Assembly: GCA_040757595.1 (NCBI GenBank)
Contig: JBFLWP010000008.1
Location: 62,001-126,000, forward strand
DNA length: 64,000 nucleotides
Source: Nitrospirota bacterium
Lineage (GTDB): Bacteria; Nitrospirota; Nitrospiria; Nitrospirales; Nitrospiraceae
Direction: 5' to 3'
Shown here: in pieces, positions 49,069-56,966 of the stretch
Layout of the letters: every line of letters begins with the position of its first letter
Numbering within the stretch: position 1 is the first letter of the stretch
Translations under genes and position numbers: made by a program
Notes under the pieces: generated by a model
The model's input: only the letters and a program-made list of their open reading frames with translations
Databases searched by the model: none
What the model was told of the DNA's origin: nothing

Positions 49069-49902
49069 TCACGTTTTCCCGCCCCTTGCCTCTTGCCCCG
49101 CGCCTCTCGCCGTATTCTGACGGCTGGCGATTTCCCGGCTGAGGTACCGCCAGACCTTGTCCAAGGCCTGGTCCAGCAGATCGCCGGCCTTCCACGCGGC
49201 GCGGTTCTCGGCCGCGTGCCGCTCCGCCCAGTCGAGGGCCAGCGGAAGCGGGATGAACCGGACCGGTCCGCCGACCAGGTGCGACCAGACGAGCCCCAGC
49301 ACCGTGCTCATCCGCACCGGGACCGGCAGCCACCGGACGGGATTGGCGACGACGTCCTGGCAGAGCTCCGGCGGCGTCGTCACCAACAGCTCGCGGCAGG
49401 CGGCCGGGCGGTCCTCGTAAATGGAGCAGACCTCCTGCTCCAGGAAGGGGCAGGGCAGCCGCAGGGCGTAGTACCGCCGGTTGGTGGATTCCATCTCTTC
49501 GTCCCTCAACTGCCGGTCGGTCTCGGCGATCTCGGTCAGGTGGGCGAGCAGGCCGGCTCGCTCGAGCCCGGCTCGTGTCTCGGCCACCCGCCGCAACGTG
49601 GCCTGGCGCCCGGCTTCCGGCAGGCGGGCGACCGTCTCCCGCAGGGCGAAGGCCTCCGGGGCCGAGACCGGGACCAACATGCGGCAGCAGGCCGCGCACC
49701 CCTTCTTGCAGGACACCGGCTGACCGGCGGCCAGGGCCTCGCGCTCCTCCAGTTCCATGGCCTGTTCGCTCAGGCGGCGCAGCGGGGCGACCAGGTCGGT
49801 CACGGGCACGAAGCCGGTGGAGACGTCGATCGAGGCCGTGACGGGCCCGGCCGGCGTGTTCAGCGACACGTCGTACCGTTCGGTCGTTTTTCCTTCTGTC
49901 AT
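49069..49902 (-). CDS. YkgJ-family cysteine-cluster protein
   Basis: A 277-residue protein of the zinc/iron-chelating YkgJ family. The eight-cysteine arrangement is visible: CKKGCAACCRMLVPV near residue 64 and CPFLEQEVCSIYEDRPAACR then CQDV further on. The rest is helical. Function of the family is unproven; metal binding is inferred from the Cys pattern. The last residues GAGQEARGGKT are encoded by a family B arm at 49078-49111. It follows thrH's start by 31 bases on the same strand and a second YkgJ-type gene is at 53867. Confidence 0.83.
   Translation of the reverse strand: MTEGKTTERYDVSLNTPAGPVTASIDVSTGFVPVTDLVAPLRRLSEQAMELEEREALAAGQPVSCKKGCAACCRMLVPVSAPEAFALRETVARLPEAGRQATLRRVAETRAGLERAGLLAHLTEIAETDRQLRDEEMESTNRRYYALRLPCPFLEQEVCSIYEDRPAACRELLVTTPPELCQDVVANPVRWLPVPVRMSTVLGLVWSHLVGGPVRFIPLPLALDWAERHAAENRAAWKAGDLLDQALDKVWRYLSREIASRQNTARGAGQEARGGKT
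49078..49111. repeat. family B right arm inside the ykgJ-like gene's end
   Basis: CCCGCCCCTTGCCTCTTGCC then CCGCGCCTCTCGCC: right-arm units in the last codons of the gene. No left arm is seen adjacent. Confidence 0.55.
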
Positions 49903-49911
49903 GGTGGTCTG

Positions 49912-50057
49912 CCGGTGATAGGTGACGGGTGATCGGTAAAGGCGTTGCTCAGGCTAGGGGCAAGGGGCCAGAGGCTAGAGGATTGGGTCCGCCTCTTCGC
50001 CCCGCGCCACGAGCCTGTTTTAGACGTCACTCGCCACCGATCACCCTTCACCCATCA
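49912..50057. repeat. nested palindrome: family B inside family A
   Basis: Outer A arms (GTGATAGGTGACGGGTGATC at 49916; CACCGATCACCCTTCACCCA at 50036) enclose inner B arms (AGGCTAGGGGCAAGGGGCCA at 49951; CGCCTCTTCGCCCCGCGCCA at 49990) around a short centre. Order on the strand: A-left, B-left, B-right, A-right. Confidence 0.77.
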
Positions 50058-50171
50058 ATGCTCTGCCGTCCGTGGCCCATCATAGGGGAGACCCGGCGGA
50101 CGGTCAAGCAACCAGCAGGCGCGGACAGCAGGCAGTAGGCAGGAGGCAACGAATGGGCTAAGATTGCCTCC

Positions 50172-50549
50172 ATGCGTGTGTCGGGCCATCTGCTCGGGCT
50201 CCTCAAGGCCTACATGCAGGACCTGGTTGAGCAGGCCCGCCAGGAAGTGCAGGCCAACCGGCCGTTCGGCTTCGACTCGCCCGCCTACAGACCCGATCAG
50301 GCTCTCGGCGACCTGCTCGCGATCCTGGACGACCGGATCGAATCGGAAGGGGTGCAAGTGGGTCTGCCCGAAGGGTTCCTGCACGAGATGTGGACGATCT
50401 GCAACGACGCACAGTCCTTCGTCCGGGATCGCGTCTGGCTGGAAGCCAACGTGGGCGGTCAGGCCGGCTCCAAGGCCAGGATCAGGGAGCTCGCCTACCG
50501 GGCGCTGATCGAGTTTATTGAGGCGCGCGACGGGGAAGCCGGCTCGTGA
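50172..50549 (+). CDS. hypothetical helical protein upstream of the sugar dehydrogenase
   Basis: A 125-residue cytoplasmic, mainly helical protein (MRVSGHLLGLLKAYMQDLVE; LGDLLAILDDRIESEGVQVG; ELAYRALIEFIEARDGE). No signal peptide, cysteines (except one) or known motif. The stop overlaps the start of the dehydrogenase gene (GTGA), so translation is coupled. A role is not apparent. Confidence 0.7.
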   Translation: MRVSGHLLGLLKAYMQDLVEQARQEVQANRPFGFDSPAYRPDQALGDLLAILDDRIESEGVQVGLPEGFLHEMWTICNDAQSFVRDRVWLEANVGGQAGSKARIRELAYRALIEFIEARDGEAGS

Positions 50550-51724
50550 CCGGGCTGAGCCGGCGCGGCGGCCCGTTCGGCAAGGCGATCCTCATTGGCC
50601 TGGCGGCGGGTCTCTGCTTTGGAGCGGCGGAGCATTCCGCGTCGGCTCTTGAAGAGCCACCACCGGCCGGGGCCGGTCCACGGCCGATGATCCGGCTGCT
50701 CCCGGTGGTTGAGACAGGCCTCAGCAACCCCCTCTTCGTGACCCACGCAGGGGACGGAAGCGGACGCCTGTTCATCGTCGAGCAGCCTGGGCGCATCCGC
50801 ATCGTTCGGAACGGCCGACTGCGGGAACGACCGTTCCTCGACCTGACCGGGAGGGTCCGGTTTGGAGAGGAGCGGGGTCTTCTCGGGCTGGCCTTCCATC
50901 CCGCCTATGTCCGGAACGGCCGGTTTGTCGTGAACTACACTCGCGCGCCGGATGGAGCGACCGTGATCGCCGAATACAGGGTCTCCGAAGATTCCGACCT
51001 CGCCCTGCAGACCGAGAAGGTGCTCCTCGTGGTCCCGCAGCCGTACCCCAATCACAATGGCGGGATGGCGGAGTTCGGTCCGGACGGGTACCTGTATGCC
51101 GGGCTCGGCGACGGCGGGGCAGGGGGCGATCCGGAAAACCGGGGACAGAACCGGCAGGAGCTGCTCGGGAAGATTCTGAGGATTGACGTGGATAGAGGAA
51201 CGCCCTACGCCATTCCGCCCGACAATCCGTTCGCGGCCGGCGGCGGCCGGCCGGAAATCTTCGCCCTCGGCTTCCGGAATCCCTGGCGCTTTTCCTTCGA
51301 TCGCGCCACCGGCGCCCTGTGGGTCGCCGATGTCGGCCAGGACGACTGGGAAGAGGTTGACCTCGTCCGGCCCGGAGGCAACTACGGCTGGCGGATCATG
51401 GAGGGGGCCCACTGCTTCCTGCCCCGAACCGGCTGCCCAACGGAGGGGCTGGTCCTGCCGGTTGCGGAATATGCCAACCGGGGCTCCCGCTGTTCGATCA
51501 TCGGGGGCTACGTGTACCGGGGAAGCCGGATCAAGGGGCTCGTGGGCGTCTACGTGTACGGCGACTATTGCAGCGGAGAAATTTTCGGCCTGCGGGACGG
51601 GCAGCCGCAGGTGCTCCTGTCCAGCGGCCTGAAGATTTCGTCGTTCGGGCAGGACCAGGCGGGGGAGCTTTACGTGGTGGGGCACGAAGGGACGGTGAAC
51701 CGGATCGCGGAAGCGTCACGATGA
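50546..51724 (+). CDS. PQQ-type soluble aldose/sorbosone dehydrogenase family protein
   Basis: A 392-residue periplasmic beta-propeller enzyme with a signal-like N-terminus (AILIGLAAGLCFGAAEHSASA). GLSNPLFVTHAGDGSGRLFIVEQPGRI, ERGLLGLAFHP, NHNGGMAEFGPDGYLYAGLGDGGAGGDP and IFALGFRNPWRFSFD are the conserved loops of the glucose/sorbosone dehydrogenase family, including the His and Arg that in quinoprotein relatives hold PQQ. It oxidises sugars or related aldehydes; the true substrate is unknown. GTG start overlaps the previous gene. Confidence 0.85.
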   Translation: MTGLSRRGGPFGKAILIGLAAGLCFGAAEHSASALEEPPPAGAGPRPMIRLLPVVETGLSNPLFVTHAGDGSGRLFIVEQPGRIRIVRNGRLRERPFLDLTGRVRFGEERGLLGLAFHPAYVRNGRFVVNYTRAPDGATVIAEYRVSEDSDLALQTEKVLLVVPQPYPNHNGGMAEFGPDGYLYAGLGDGGAGGDPENRGQNRQELLGKILRIDVDRGTPYAIPPDNPFAAGGGRPEIFALGFRNPWRFSFDRATGALWVADVGQDDWEEVDLVRPGGNYGWRIMEGAHCFLPRTGCPTEGLVLPVAEYANRGSRCSIIGGYVYRGSRIKGLVGVYVYGDYCSGEIFGLRDGQPQVLLSSGLKISSFGQDQAGELYVVGHEGTVNRIAEASR

Positions 51725-51725
51725 C

Positions 51726-52538
51726 TCACAGCTTGCCGGTGAGGCTGTAGACGAGGATCCCGGCCACCTCGATAAGAGCCAGGGTATTGAGGTAGAGGGC
51801 TTCTACGCTCGGCAAAAAATCGAAGAGGTCCGCGTCCCACGCATCCTCCGGCCTGTTCTGCATGTAATAGCCGCAGGGATAGGAGGTCGTATCGAGACCT
51901 TGCTTGCGGAAGAGGCCTAGCGCCCGCGGCATATGGCTGGCGGAGGTGACCAACAGGACCGAGGCGTCGCCCAAGGCCAGACGCGCTTGGGCGGCGTTTT
52001 CATAGGTGTTCCGGGAACGTGTTTCGACCAGGATCGCCTGCTCGGGCACGCCGAGCCGCACGGCGAGATCCTTCATCACCACGGCTTCTTCCGCCCCTTC
52101 CCCGATGATGCTGGCGTCTCCGCCGGCGAAAAGCACTTTCGGGGCCAGGCCCTGGGTAAAGAGGGTCGTGGCGCACAGGGTCCGCCGGATACTCGAGATC
52201 GAGGGCTCATCACTCGGCCTGAGGGAGCCACGAGTTTCTGCCCCCCCTCCGAGCGCGACGATCACATCGAAGTGCTTGCCCGTGCCGGGATCGAATGGAG
52301 GAGCCTGCGCCTCCACGAGTCCCATCAGGACATGCGAGGCAAGGGGGGTTCCCAGTAGATATAAAAGCAAGAGGGAAGAGACGATCAGGCGCCGTGCCCA
52401 CCGAAGCCGCTCCGACGACTGTTGTGATGTGCGCAGGAGCACCCAGGACAACCCGAGTCCCCCAAAAATCCAAGTTAGCGGATAGATTCCATATTTGGCC
52501 AATTTGTAAAGCCCGTAGAGGAAGGGAGAAAGCTCCAT
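51726..52538 (-). CDS. DUF218 (SanA/YdcF-like) membrane protein
   Basis: A 270-residue protein with two N-terminal membrane spans and a periplasmic DUF218 domain: VIVALGGGAETRGSLRPSDE, VLFAGGDASIIGEGAEEAVVM, ETRSRNTYENAAQARLAL and VTSASHMPRALGLFRKQGLD, the ElyC/SanA/YdcF signature, then a C-terminal span. Members are linked to envelope integrity and polysaccharide metabolism. ATG 52538 gives the ELSPFLYGLYKLA start; the longer frame upstream is not supported. It converges with the sugar dehydrogenase gene. Confidence 0.82.
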   Translation of the reverse strand: MELSPFLYGLYKLAKYGIYPLTWIFGGLGLSWVLLRTSQQSSERLRWARRLIVSSLLLLYLLGTPLASHVLMGLVEAQAPPFDPGTGKHFDVIVALGGGAETRGSLRPSDEPSISSIRRTLCATTLFTQGLAPKVLFAGGDASIIGEGAEEAVVMKDLAVRLGVPEQAILVETRSRNTYENAAQARLALGDASVLLVTSASHMPRALGLFRKQGLDTTSYPCGYYMQNRPEDAWDADLFDFLPSVEALYLNTLALIEVAGILVYSLTGKL

Positions 52539-52824
52539 GATCGTCGCTCCGTTCGAGGCTGGCAATGACGTCTGAAAACCGGTTCGTTTTCGGCCTGCTG
52601 ACCTTGCGCCCGCGTCTGCGGTCCGGCAACCTTTCCAACGATTTGCCGACAGGAGTACGATGGGTCCTGCGCCATCGCGCAAGACGGGCCGACTGTCCGC
52701 CATTCTTCCGTCGCGTGGCAGGATAGCACTCCCGCGACGGTCGGACAAGGAACAGGGCGACAGGCTCACCTGACCCTGTAGGTCGAGCGGATCCTTGGCG
52801 GGGAAGACGGTGCAGGAGGTGCCA

Positions 52825-53298
52825 ATGTCCAGAGAGCGGCGGTATTGGTTGGTGAAATCCGAGCCTGGCGCGTTTTCCATTCAGGACCTCCGTCGGGCGC
52901 CGGACCAGACGACCTGCTGGGACGGCGTGCGCAACTACCAGGCACGCAATTACATGAAGGCGATGAAGGTGGGAGATCAGGTCCTGTTCTACCACAGCAA
53001 CGCCGATCCACCGGCCGTGGTCGGTGTGGCGGAGGTCGTGCGAGCCGCCTACCCGGATCATACCGCGTTCGACCGGCAGGATAAACACTTCGACCCCGGC
53101 AGCGATCCGGCAAAACCGACCTGGTTCATGGTGGACATCCGTCTGCTCCGGATCTTTCCACATCCGATCCCGTTGAGCGCTCTGCGGAAAGAGCCGGGCT
53201 TGAAGCAGATGGAGCTGCTCCGCAAGGGCTCCCGTCTGTCCGTCCAGCCGGTGCGTCCCGACGAGTGGAAGCTTCTCCTAAAGCTGGCTGGGGCGTGA
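52825..53298 (+). CDS. EVE-domain protein
   Basis: A 157-residue PUA-like EVE protein of the thymocyte-nuclear-protein type. YWLVKSEPGAFSIQDL, CWDGVRNYQARNYMKAMKVGDQVLFYHSN and GVAEVVRAAYPDHTAFD are the conserved core of the modified-base pocket, followed by WFMVDIRLLRIFPHPIPLSALR. EVE domains bind modified bases in DNA or RNA. AGGAGGTGCCA precedes ATG 52825, so this is the start. No restriction system or partner nuclease is adjacent. Confidence 0.9.
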   Translation: MSRERRYWLVKSEPGAFSIQDLRRAPDQTTCWDGVRNYQARNYMKAMKVGDQVLFYHSNADPPAVVGVAEVVRAAYPDHTAFDRQDKHFDPGSDPAKPTWFMVDIRLLRIFPHPIPLSALRKEPGLKQMELLRKGSRLSVQPVRPDEWKLLLKLAGA

Positions 53299-53496
53299 CG
53301 TTCGCGCGCGAGGGTTTTCTCCGCTCGCCAGGAACAATCATATGGCGAGCGGTCCCAGCAAGCTATCTAAGCTTACTTGAGGCAAAGGAACTCTCCGCCC
53401 GCATGTGATCGAAGCGGGCGTTGGAATGAAGCAGCACGTGAGGGTTTCTCCGCCGCGCACAAGAAAAATAGCGCGTCGGTACACGCAAGCGAGGGA

Positions 53497-53572
53497 TGGT
53501 GGGCCGTGTAGGAGTCGAACCTACGGCCCGCTGATTAAGAGTCAGCTGCTCTACCAGCTGAGCTAACGGCCC
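53497..53572 (-). tRNA. tRNA-Lys (anticodon CTT)
   Basis: On the minus strand the acceptor GGGCCGT pairs with ACGGCCC; the D arm is GCTC-AGCTGGTA-GAGC; the anticodon stem GCTGA/TCAGC closes CTCTTAA with anticodon CTT; the T loop is GTTCGACTC. CCA is encoded. Confidence 0.96.
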
Positions 53573-53582
53573 ACCGAATCTG

Positions 53583-53656
53583 AAGAGTGAAACGTAAAAC
53601 GTGAGAAGTTGGGAGAAGGAATTGTTCCTCCCACGTCTCACCTTTCACGTCTAACG
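53583..53656. repeat. family C palindrome between tRNA-Arg and tRNA-Lys
   Basis: GAGTGAAACGTAAAACGTGA then GAAGTTGGGAG, and TCCCACGTCTCACCTTTCAC then GTCTAACG: heptameric GTGAAAC-like units complementary to CACGTCT-like units around GAATTGTTC. Confidence 0.7.
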
Positions 53657-53662
53657 GTTTGT

Positions 53663-53738
53663 TGGCGCGCCTGACAGGATTTGAACCTGTGGCCCCTAGC
53701 TCCGGAGGCTAGTGCTCTATCCACTGAGCTACAGGCGC
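53663..53738 (-). tRNA. tRNA-Arg (anticodon CCG)
   Basis: Acceptor GCGCCTG/CAGGCGC, anticodon stem CTAGC/GCTAG around CTCCGGA giving anticodon CCG, T loop GTTCAAATC, and an encoded CCA end. Confidence 0.95.
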
Positions 53739-53764
53739 ATCCCTGTTCAGCCCGGAAGCTCGCT

Positions 53765-53794
53765 ACCTTAGCACACCCGCTCCAGCCCTGTCTA
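53765..53794 (-). promoter_or_regulatory. probable promoter for tRNA-Arg and tRNA-Lys
   Basis: On the minus strand TAGACA (53789-53794) and TAAGGT (53765-53770) are 18 bases apart, 26 bases ahead of tRNA-Arg. Confidence 0.42.
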
Positions 53795-53866
53795 GACCGT
53801 GACGCAGTGGAGAAGGGCAGTCGAGGTCTGGCTGAAGCGCTCCGGCGAAGGAGGGCGTCCGCTGCC

Positions 53867-54433
53867 TCAGTTGGCGGGCAGCCGCTCCGACAAAAAGCCG
53901 TACGGGAGCAGAACCTCGTCGCCGGCTGCGCCGGTGGCTCGATGGAGGAGGACGAGCGCCGCGGCCTCCCGCTCCGCCAGCCCCTGCTCCTCGCGACGGA
54001 GCCGGCTGGGTAATCGCACAACAGGCACGGCTGTCTGGACCGAACAAGCCCCTTCGACGAGGCCGTCCGCCTCGACGGGGATGCCCATCATCCGGCAGGT
54101 GACGGGGCGGAAGGCATAAATCCGGCAGCTGCCGTCAGGGGCCAAGGCCGGACAGGGGAGGTGGGCGAACCGTTCGACCAGGACGTCCAGGTCGGCTTCG
54201 CTCCACTCGTCGAGGAACGGCGACTCACGCAGACGCGGGAATTCGGCCTCGATCGTGGAAACCTGGCGGCTGGCCTGAGCGCGAATCCCGCGGCGAACCG
54301 ATTCGGCCAGGGAAGCCAGGCCGCGCTGCAGCTCGGCGGCGTCCACGAGCGTAATTGCAAAGGGGCCGATGCAGCATTGGCTGCAGCCCCGCCCGCAGGG
54401 GAGGGCGCCCAGCGACGCAGCTCGCGCCCGCAC
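53867..54433 (-). CDS. second YkgJ-family cysteine-cluster protein
   Basis: A 188-residue protein with the YkgJ motifs CGRGCSQCCIGPFAI at about residues 13-27 and CPALAPDGSCRIYAFRPVTCRMMG at about 93-116. The remaining protein is Leu/Arg/Glu-rich helices. A GTG at 54433 is the best start seen, but no ribosome-binding site stands out and the frame stays open towards the neighbouring gene. It follows a hypothetical gene (54501-55070) on the same strand. As in the other copy, metal binding is likely and the biochemical role unknown. Confidence 0.75.
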   Translation of the reverse strand: MRARAASLGALPCGRGCSQCCIGPFAITLVDAAELQRGLASLAESVRRGIRAQASRQVSTIEAEFPRLRESPFLDEWSEADLDVLVERFAHLPCPALAPDGSCRIYAFRPVTCRMMGIPVEADGLVEGACSVQTAVPVVRLPSRLRREEQGLAEREAAALVLLHRATGAAGDEVLLPYGFLSERLPAN

Positions 54434-54500
54434 GAACCACTGCTCGGCCCGGCTGAAGAGCCGCTCGCGTCGCTCTGGGGAGGAGGTCTTGGAGCCGCGA

Positions 54501-55070
54501 TCAGGCGTGGTCGATTTCCGAGCCGGCGTCCTGCATGTCGACGACGAGCTCGCCCTTGGGGGAAAAAAATCCCTGCCCGTCCACTTGGACGATGCCGTTG
54601 CAGTTCTCCTGGAAAAACTCCAGGACCCAGCCGTTGAAGTCGTACCCTTCTTCGGAGGTATCGCTCTTGACGAGGCGGGTGGTCACGATGAACCGGGCGC
54701 GCGTCACGAACTCGCGCGCCAATTGGGCTTCAACGTCGTCGTAGATCGAGAGCCGCTCCAGAAAGCCCGCTTGCTCCTTGTCGAAGACGTCCTTGTAGCT
54801 GCCCCGGTCCCTGACGCAGAAGAGCTGGACGGGTCTCCGCTCACGGTTGTATCCGAGAGTGACCTGCACCCAGGCCCAGTCGTCGAGCGCCGCCGGGTCC
54901 ATCTTGGGGATCAGCGGCAACTGGCCTTTTGATTTCAGGAAGTCGAGCAACAGTCGGAGGGGTGGGGAATTTTCACGACAGCAGAAGACCCGGCAGTAGA
55001 CGTACTCCTCTCCCGCCCCAGACGGCTGTGGCTCCGGGCTGGCAGGCAGAACCGGCAGTTCCTTGGCCAT
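54501..55070 (-). CDS. hypothetical protein, 189 residues
   Basis: A cytoplasmic protein without signal peptide. It starts MAKELPVLPASPEPQPSG, has a CRVFCCRENSPPL cysteine patch near residue 26, a region ERLSIYDDVEAQLAREFVTR and an acidic C-terminus (GELVVDMQDAGSEIDHA). The mixed alpha/beta pattern is not a family I recognise. It is the first gene before the YkgJ-type gene on the minus strand; an AAGGAG lies upstream of the ATG with a long spacing. Confidence 0.68.
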   Translation of the reverse strand: MAKELPVLPASPEPQPSGAGEEYVYCRVFCCRENSPPLRLLLDFLKSKGQLPLIPKMDPAALDDWAWVQVTLGYNRERRPVQLFCVRDRGSYKDVFDKEQAGFLERLSIYDDVEAQLAREFVTRARFIVTTRLVKSDTSEEGYDFNGWVLEFFQENCNGIVQVDGQGFFSPKGELVVDMQDAGSEIDHA

Positions 55071-55197
55071 GCGCGTTTGTGGATCTCCTTGCCGGGATGG
55101 TTCAAGCCCGGCGGGACCTTACTCTACTCCCTCGGACGGAAGGGTTCAAGCCCGCCTCCGAGCCCGTCGTTCCCTCGGCCAGTCGCGCTTTTTGTGG

Positions 55198-55226
55198 TTG
55201 ACAGGGTAGGGGACTTTCGTTACACT
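55198..55226 (+). promoter_or_regulatory. consensus sigma70 promoter for the HU-type gene
   Basis: TTGACA (55198-55203) and TACACT (55221-55226) are exactly 17 bases apart. A leader of about 130 bases precedes the HU start. Confidence 0.72.
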
Positions 55227-55361
55227 CTCGTCCGATTTTACCGGATGAACCCGGCTGGTTCGGGCTCGTCCGGCCGACGCTGAAGACACGATTCCCACGC
55301 GCCGATTTCACCGGGAACCGGCTCTAGCAGTTCACCTTTTTGACATCCTGAGGAGGTCCGT

Positions 55362-55655
55362 ATGGCAAAATCGATGACGAAGTCCCAGATTGCCGATCAC
55401 CTGGCTGGGAAAGCCGGGATCACGAAGAAAGCGGCTGGACAGATCCTGGACGATCTGGCCGCCGTCGCGTACAAGGAGGCCAAAGGCGGCCGTCCCTTTG
55501 TGATCCCCGGAGTCGGCAAGCTGGTGCTGGCCAACAGGAAAGCGCGCATGGGGCGCAATCCTCAAACCGGTGAGGCGATCAAGATTCCGGCCAAGCGGGT
55601 GGTGAAGTTCCGCGTGGCCAAAGCGGCGAAGGACGCCATCCTCGGCAGGCGCTGA
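55362..55655 (+). CDS. HU-family DNA-binding protein
   Basis: A 97-residue HU-type nucleoid protein: MTKSQIADHLAGKAGITKKAAGQILDDLAAVAYKEAK, then a core FVIPGVGKLVLANRKARMGRNPQTGEAIKIPAKRVVKFRVAKAAKDAIL. The arm RxGRNPQTGE is intact and differs from the IHF-like gene at 4169. It has its own promoter, a strong ribosome-binding site (GAGGAGG) and its own terminator, so it is monocistronic and probably abundant. Confidence 0.93.
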   Translation: MAKSMTKSQIADHLAGKAGITKKAAGQILDDLAAVAYKEAKGGRPFVIPGVGKLVLANRKARMGRNPQTGEAIKIPAKRVVKFRVAKAAKDAILGRR

Positions 55656-55683
55656 CGCTGGCGTTGACAACTTCTCCCGTTCA

Positions 55684-55728
55684 GGGGCCGGCTCGCCAAG
55701 AAGACGAGCCGGCCCCTCGTTTTTTTTG
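55684..55728 (+). terminator. strong intrinsic terminator of the HU-type gene
   Basis: GGGGCCGGCTCG pairs perfectly with CGAGCCGGCCCC around nine bases and is followed by eight T. Confidence 0.88.
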
Positions 55729-55764
55729 AGCCGACCCTCCACACTCCCGGGCGGCGAACGCCGG

Positions 55765-56037
55765 TCAGAACGTCGGGGCCAGGCCGCTGCCTCCCATCCC
55801 ATCGTGGGCGACCAGCTTGACCGCATCGCCGTCCTGCACGACCGTATCCTCGCTGGCGATGCGCTTGTTGACCGTGACCAGCAGCTTCTTCTGCTTCATC
55901 AGGTCGAGAACCGGACGGAGCGGCTCGCCCTGCCGCTGGATGAGCTGGCGGACCGTCAAAGGGCCGGAGACCTTGCAGGCCAGATCGCGCTCCCCGTCCG
56001 TCGTCTGCAACTGGCCCATCAGCATGATCGTCACCAT
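55765..56037 (-). CDS. MoaD/ThiS-like ubiquitin-fold protein with extended C-terminus
   Basis: A 90-residue beta-grasp protein: VTIMLMGQLQTTDGERDLAC and the ThiS-type IQRQGEPLRPVLDLMKQKKL, ending with VTVNKRIASEDTVVQDGDAVKLVAHDGMGG. In sulphur-carrier members the protein ends in that Gly-Gly; here seven residues (SGLAPTF) follow. A protease or deblocking step would be required for thiocarboxylate formation, or the protein is no longer a carrier. Its start lies ten bases after the cyclase gene's stop on the same strand, suggesting co-transcription. Confidence 0.75.
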   Translation of the reverse strand: MVTIMLMGQLQTTDGERDLACKVSGPLTVRQLIQRQGEPLRPVLDLMKQKKLLVTVNKRIASEDTVVQDGDAVKLVAHDGMGGSGLAPTF

Positions 56038-56046
56038 GGCGACTCC

Positions 56047-56859
56047 TCATTCCGCTTGCGGGACGAAGGCGATGATCCGCACCGGTCCCCCTGTGCCGCC
56101 CTTGATCTTGATTGGCAGGGCGAACACGGTCGCACCGCGCGGGGGGACTTGCTCTAGCTTCGCCACGTTTTCGAGGGCGTAGACATCGGCGCCGTTCAAC
56201 ACGCGGTGAGTCGGGAAGTCTCGGGATCGGCCGGGATCGATGCTCGCTGTGTCGATGCCTGCCCCGCGGACCGCGCGGCGGGTGACCAGAAACTCCGCGG
56301 CGTCCCGGGAAAGTCCAGGAAAGTGGAGGGTGAGCGGGTCCTCGGGGGTGTCGCTGCCCAGGTAGCGCTTCTTGTCCGGCCACCGCTGCCCCCATCCGGA
56401 CAGCATGAACACGATCGCTCCGTCCGGAATGCGGCCATGTCTGGCCTCCCACGCCTGGATGTCGGCGACCGTCATTTCATAGTCCGGGTTGTCGGCGCAC
56501 TGTGCCCGGACATCAATCACCACCGCCGGTCCGGTCAGCCGCTCCAACGGGATCTGATCCACCGTGCTCCGGTCGCGGCCGAAATGAATGGGGGCATCGA
56601 TGTGGGTCCCGCCGTGCTCGGAGGCCGAGAAGTCGGCCGATGCGTACCAGTACCCCCCATCGGTCATCCCCCAACTGGTTCTCGCCCATTGGAATTGCTT
56701 GTTGTGCGGCCAGTAGATCGTGTCTTGGTCAAAGGCGTGAGTGAGATCTATCAGGGATTGAGGCCGCGTTGTCATGCAGGCCGTGAGGGCTCCCATCATA
56801 AGAGACCAGAGGAAAAGCCTGGTGAGAAGGCGCCCGGAATGCCCGTTCATGGCATGCAC
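56047..56859 (-). CDS. cyclase-family lipoprotein (kynurenine formamidase-like)
   Basis: A 270-residue protein with a lipoprotein signal: FLWSLMMGALTAC with lipobox LTAC (Cys 28). The cyclase/kynurenine-formamidase fold shows metal motif SEHGGTHIDAPIHFGRD near residue 78 and the end VFALPIKIKGGTGGPVRIIAFVP. It could hydrolyse a formamide, lactone or related amide outside the cytoplasm. The substrate is not deducible. Another ATG (56850) would shorten it slightly. It is followed by the MoaD/ThiS-like gene. Confidence 0.82.
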   Translation of the reverse strand: MHAMNGHSGRLLTRLFLWSLMMGALTACMTTRPQSLIDLTHAFDQDTIYWPHNKQFQWARTSWGMTDGGYWYASADFSASEHGGTHIDAPIHFGRDRSTVDQIPLERLTGPAVVIDVRAQCADNPDYEMTVADIQAWEARHGRIPDGAIVFMLSGWGQRWPDKKRYLGSDTPEDPLTLHFPGLSRDAAEFLVTRRAVRGAGIDTASIDPGRSRDFPTHRVLNGADVYALENVAKLEQVPPRGATVFALPIKIKGGTGGPVRIIAFVPQAE

Positions 56860-56966
56860 TCTCCTTCGGCGACAGTCAGAAAAAGCGTTGAGGCTGCTTT
56901 TCTTTCCACGACGATTTCGATAACATACACGACTTCATCGGGGGAAAAGCAAGAGGGAGGAGGCGC

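Noticed and set aside
4949-53656. Repeats considered as a CRISPR array.
   Set aside because: The units are 7-8 bases, degenerate and contiguous, with no unique spacers, no leader and no cas genes.
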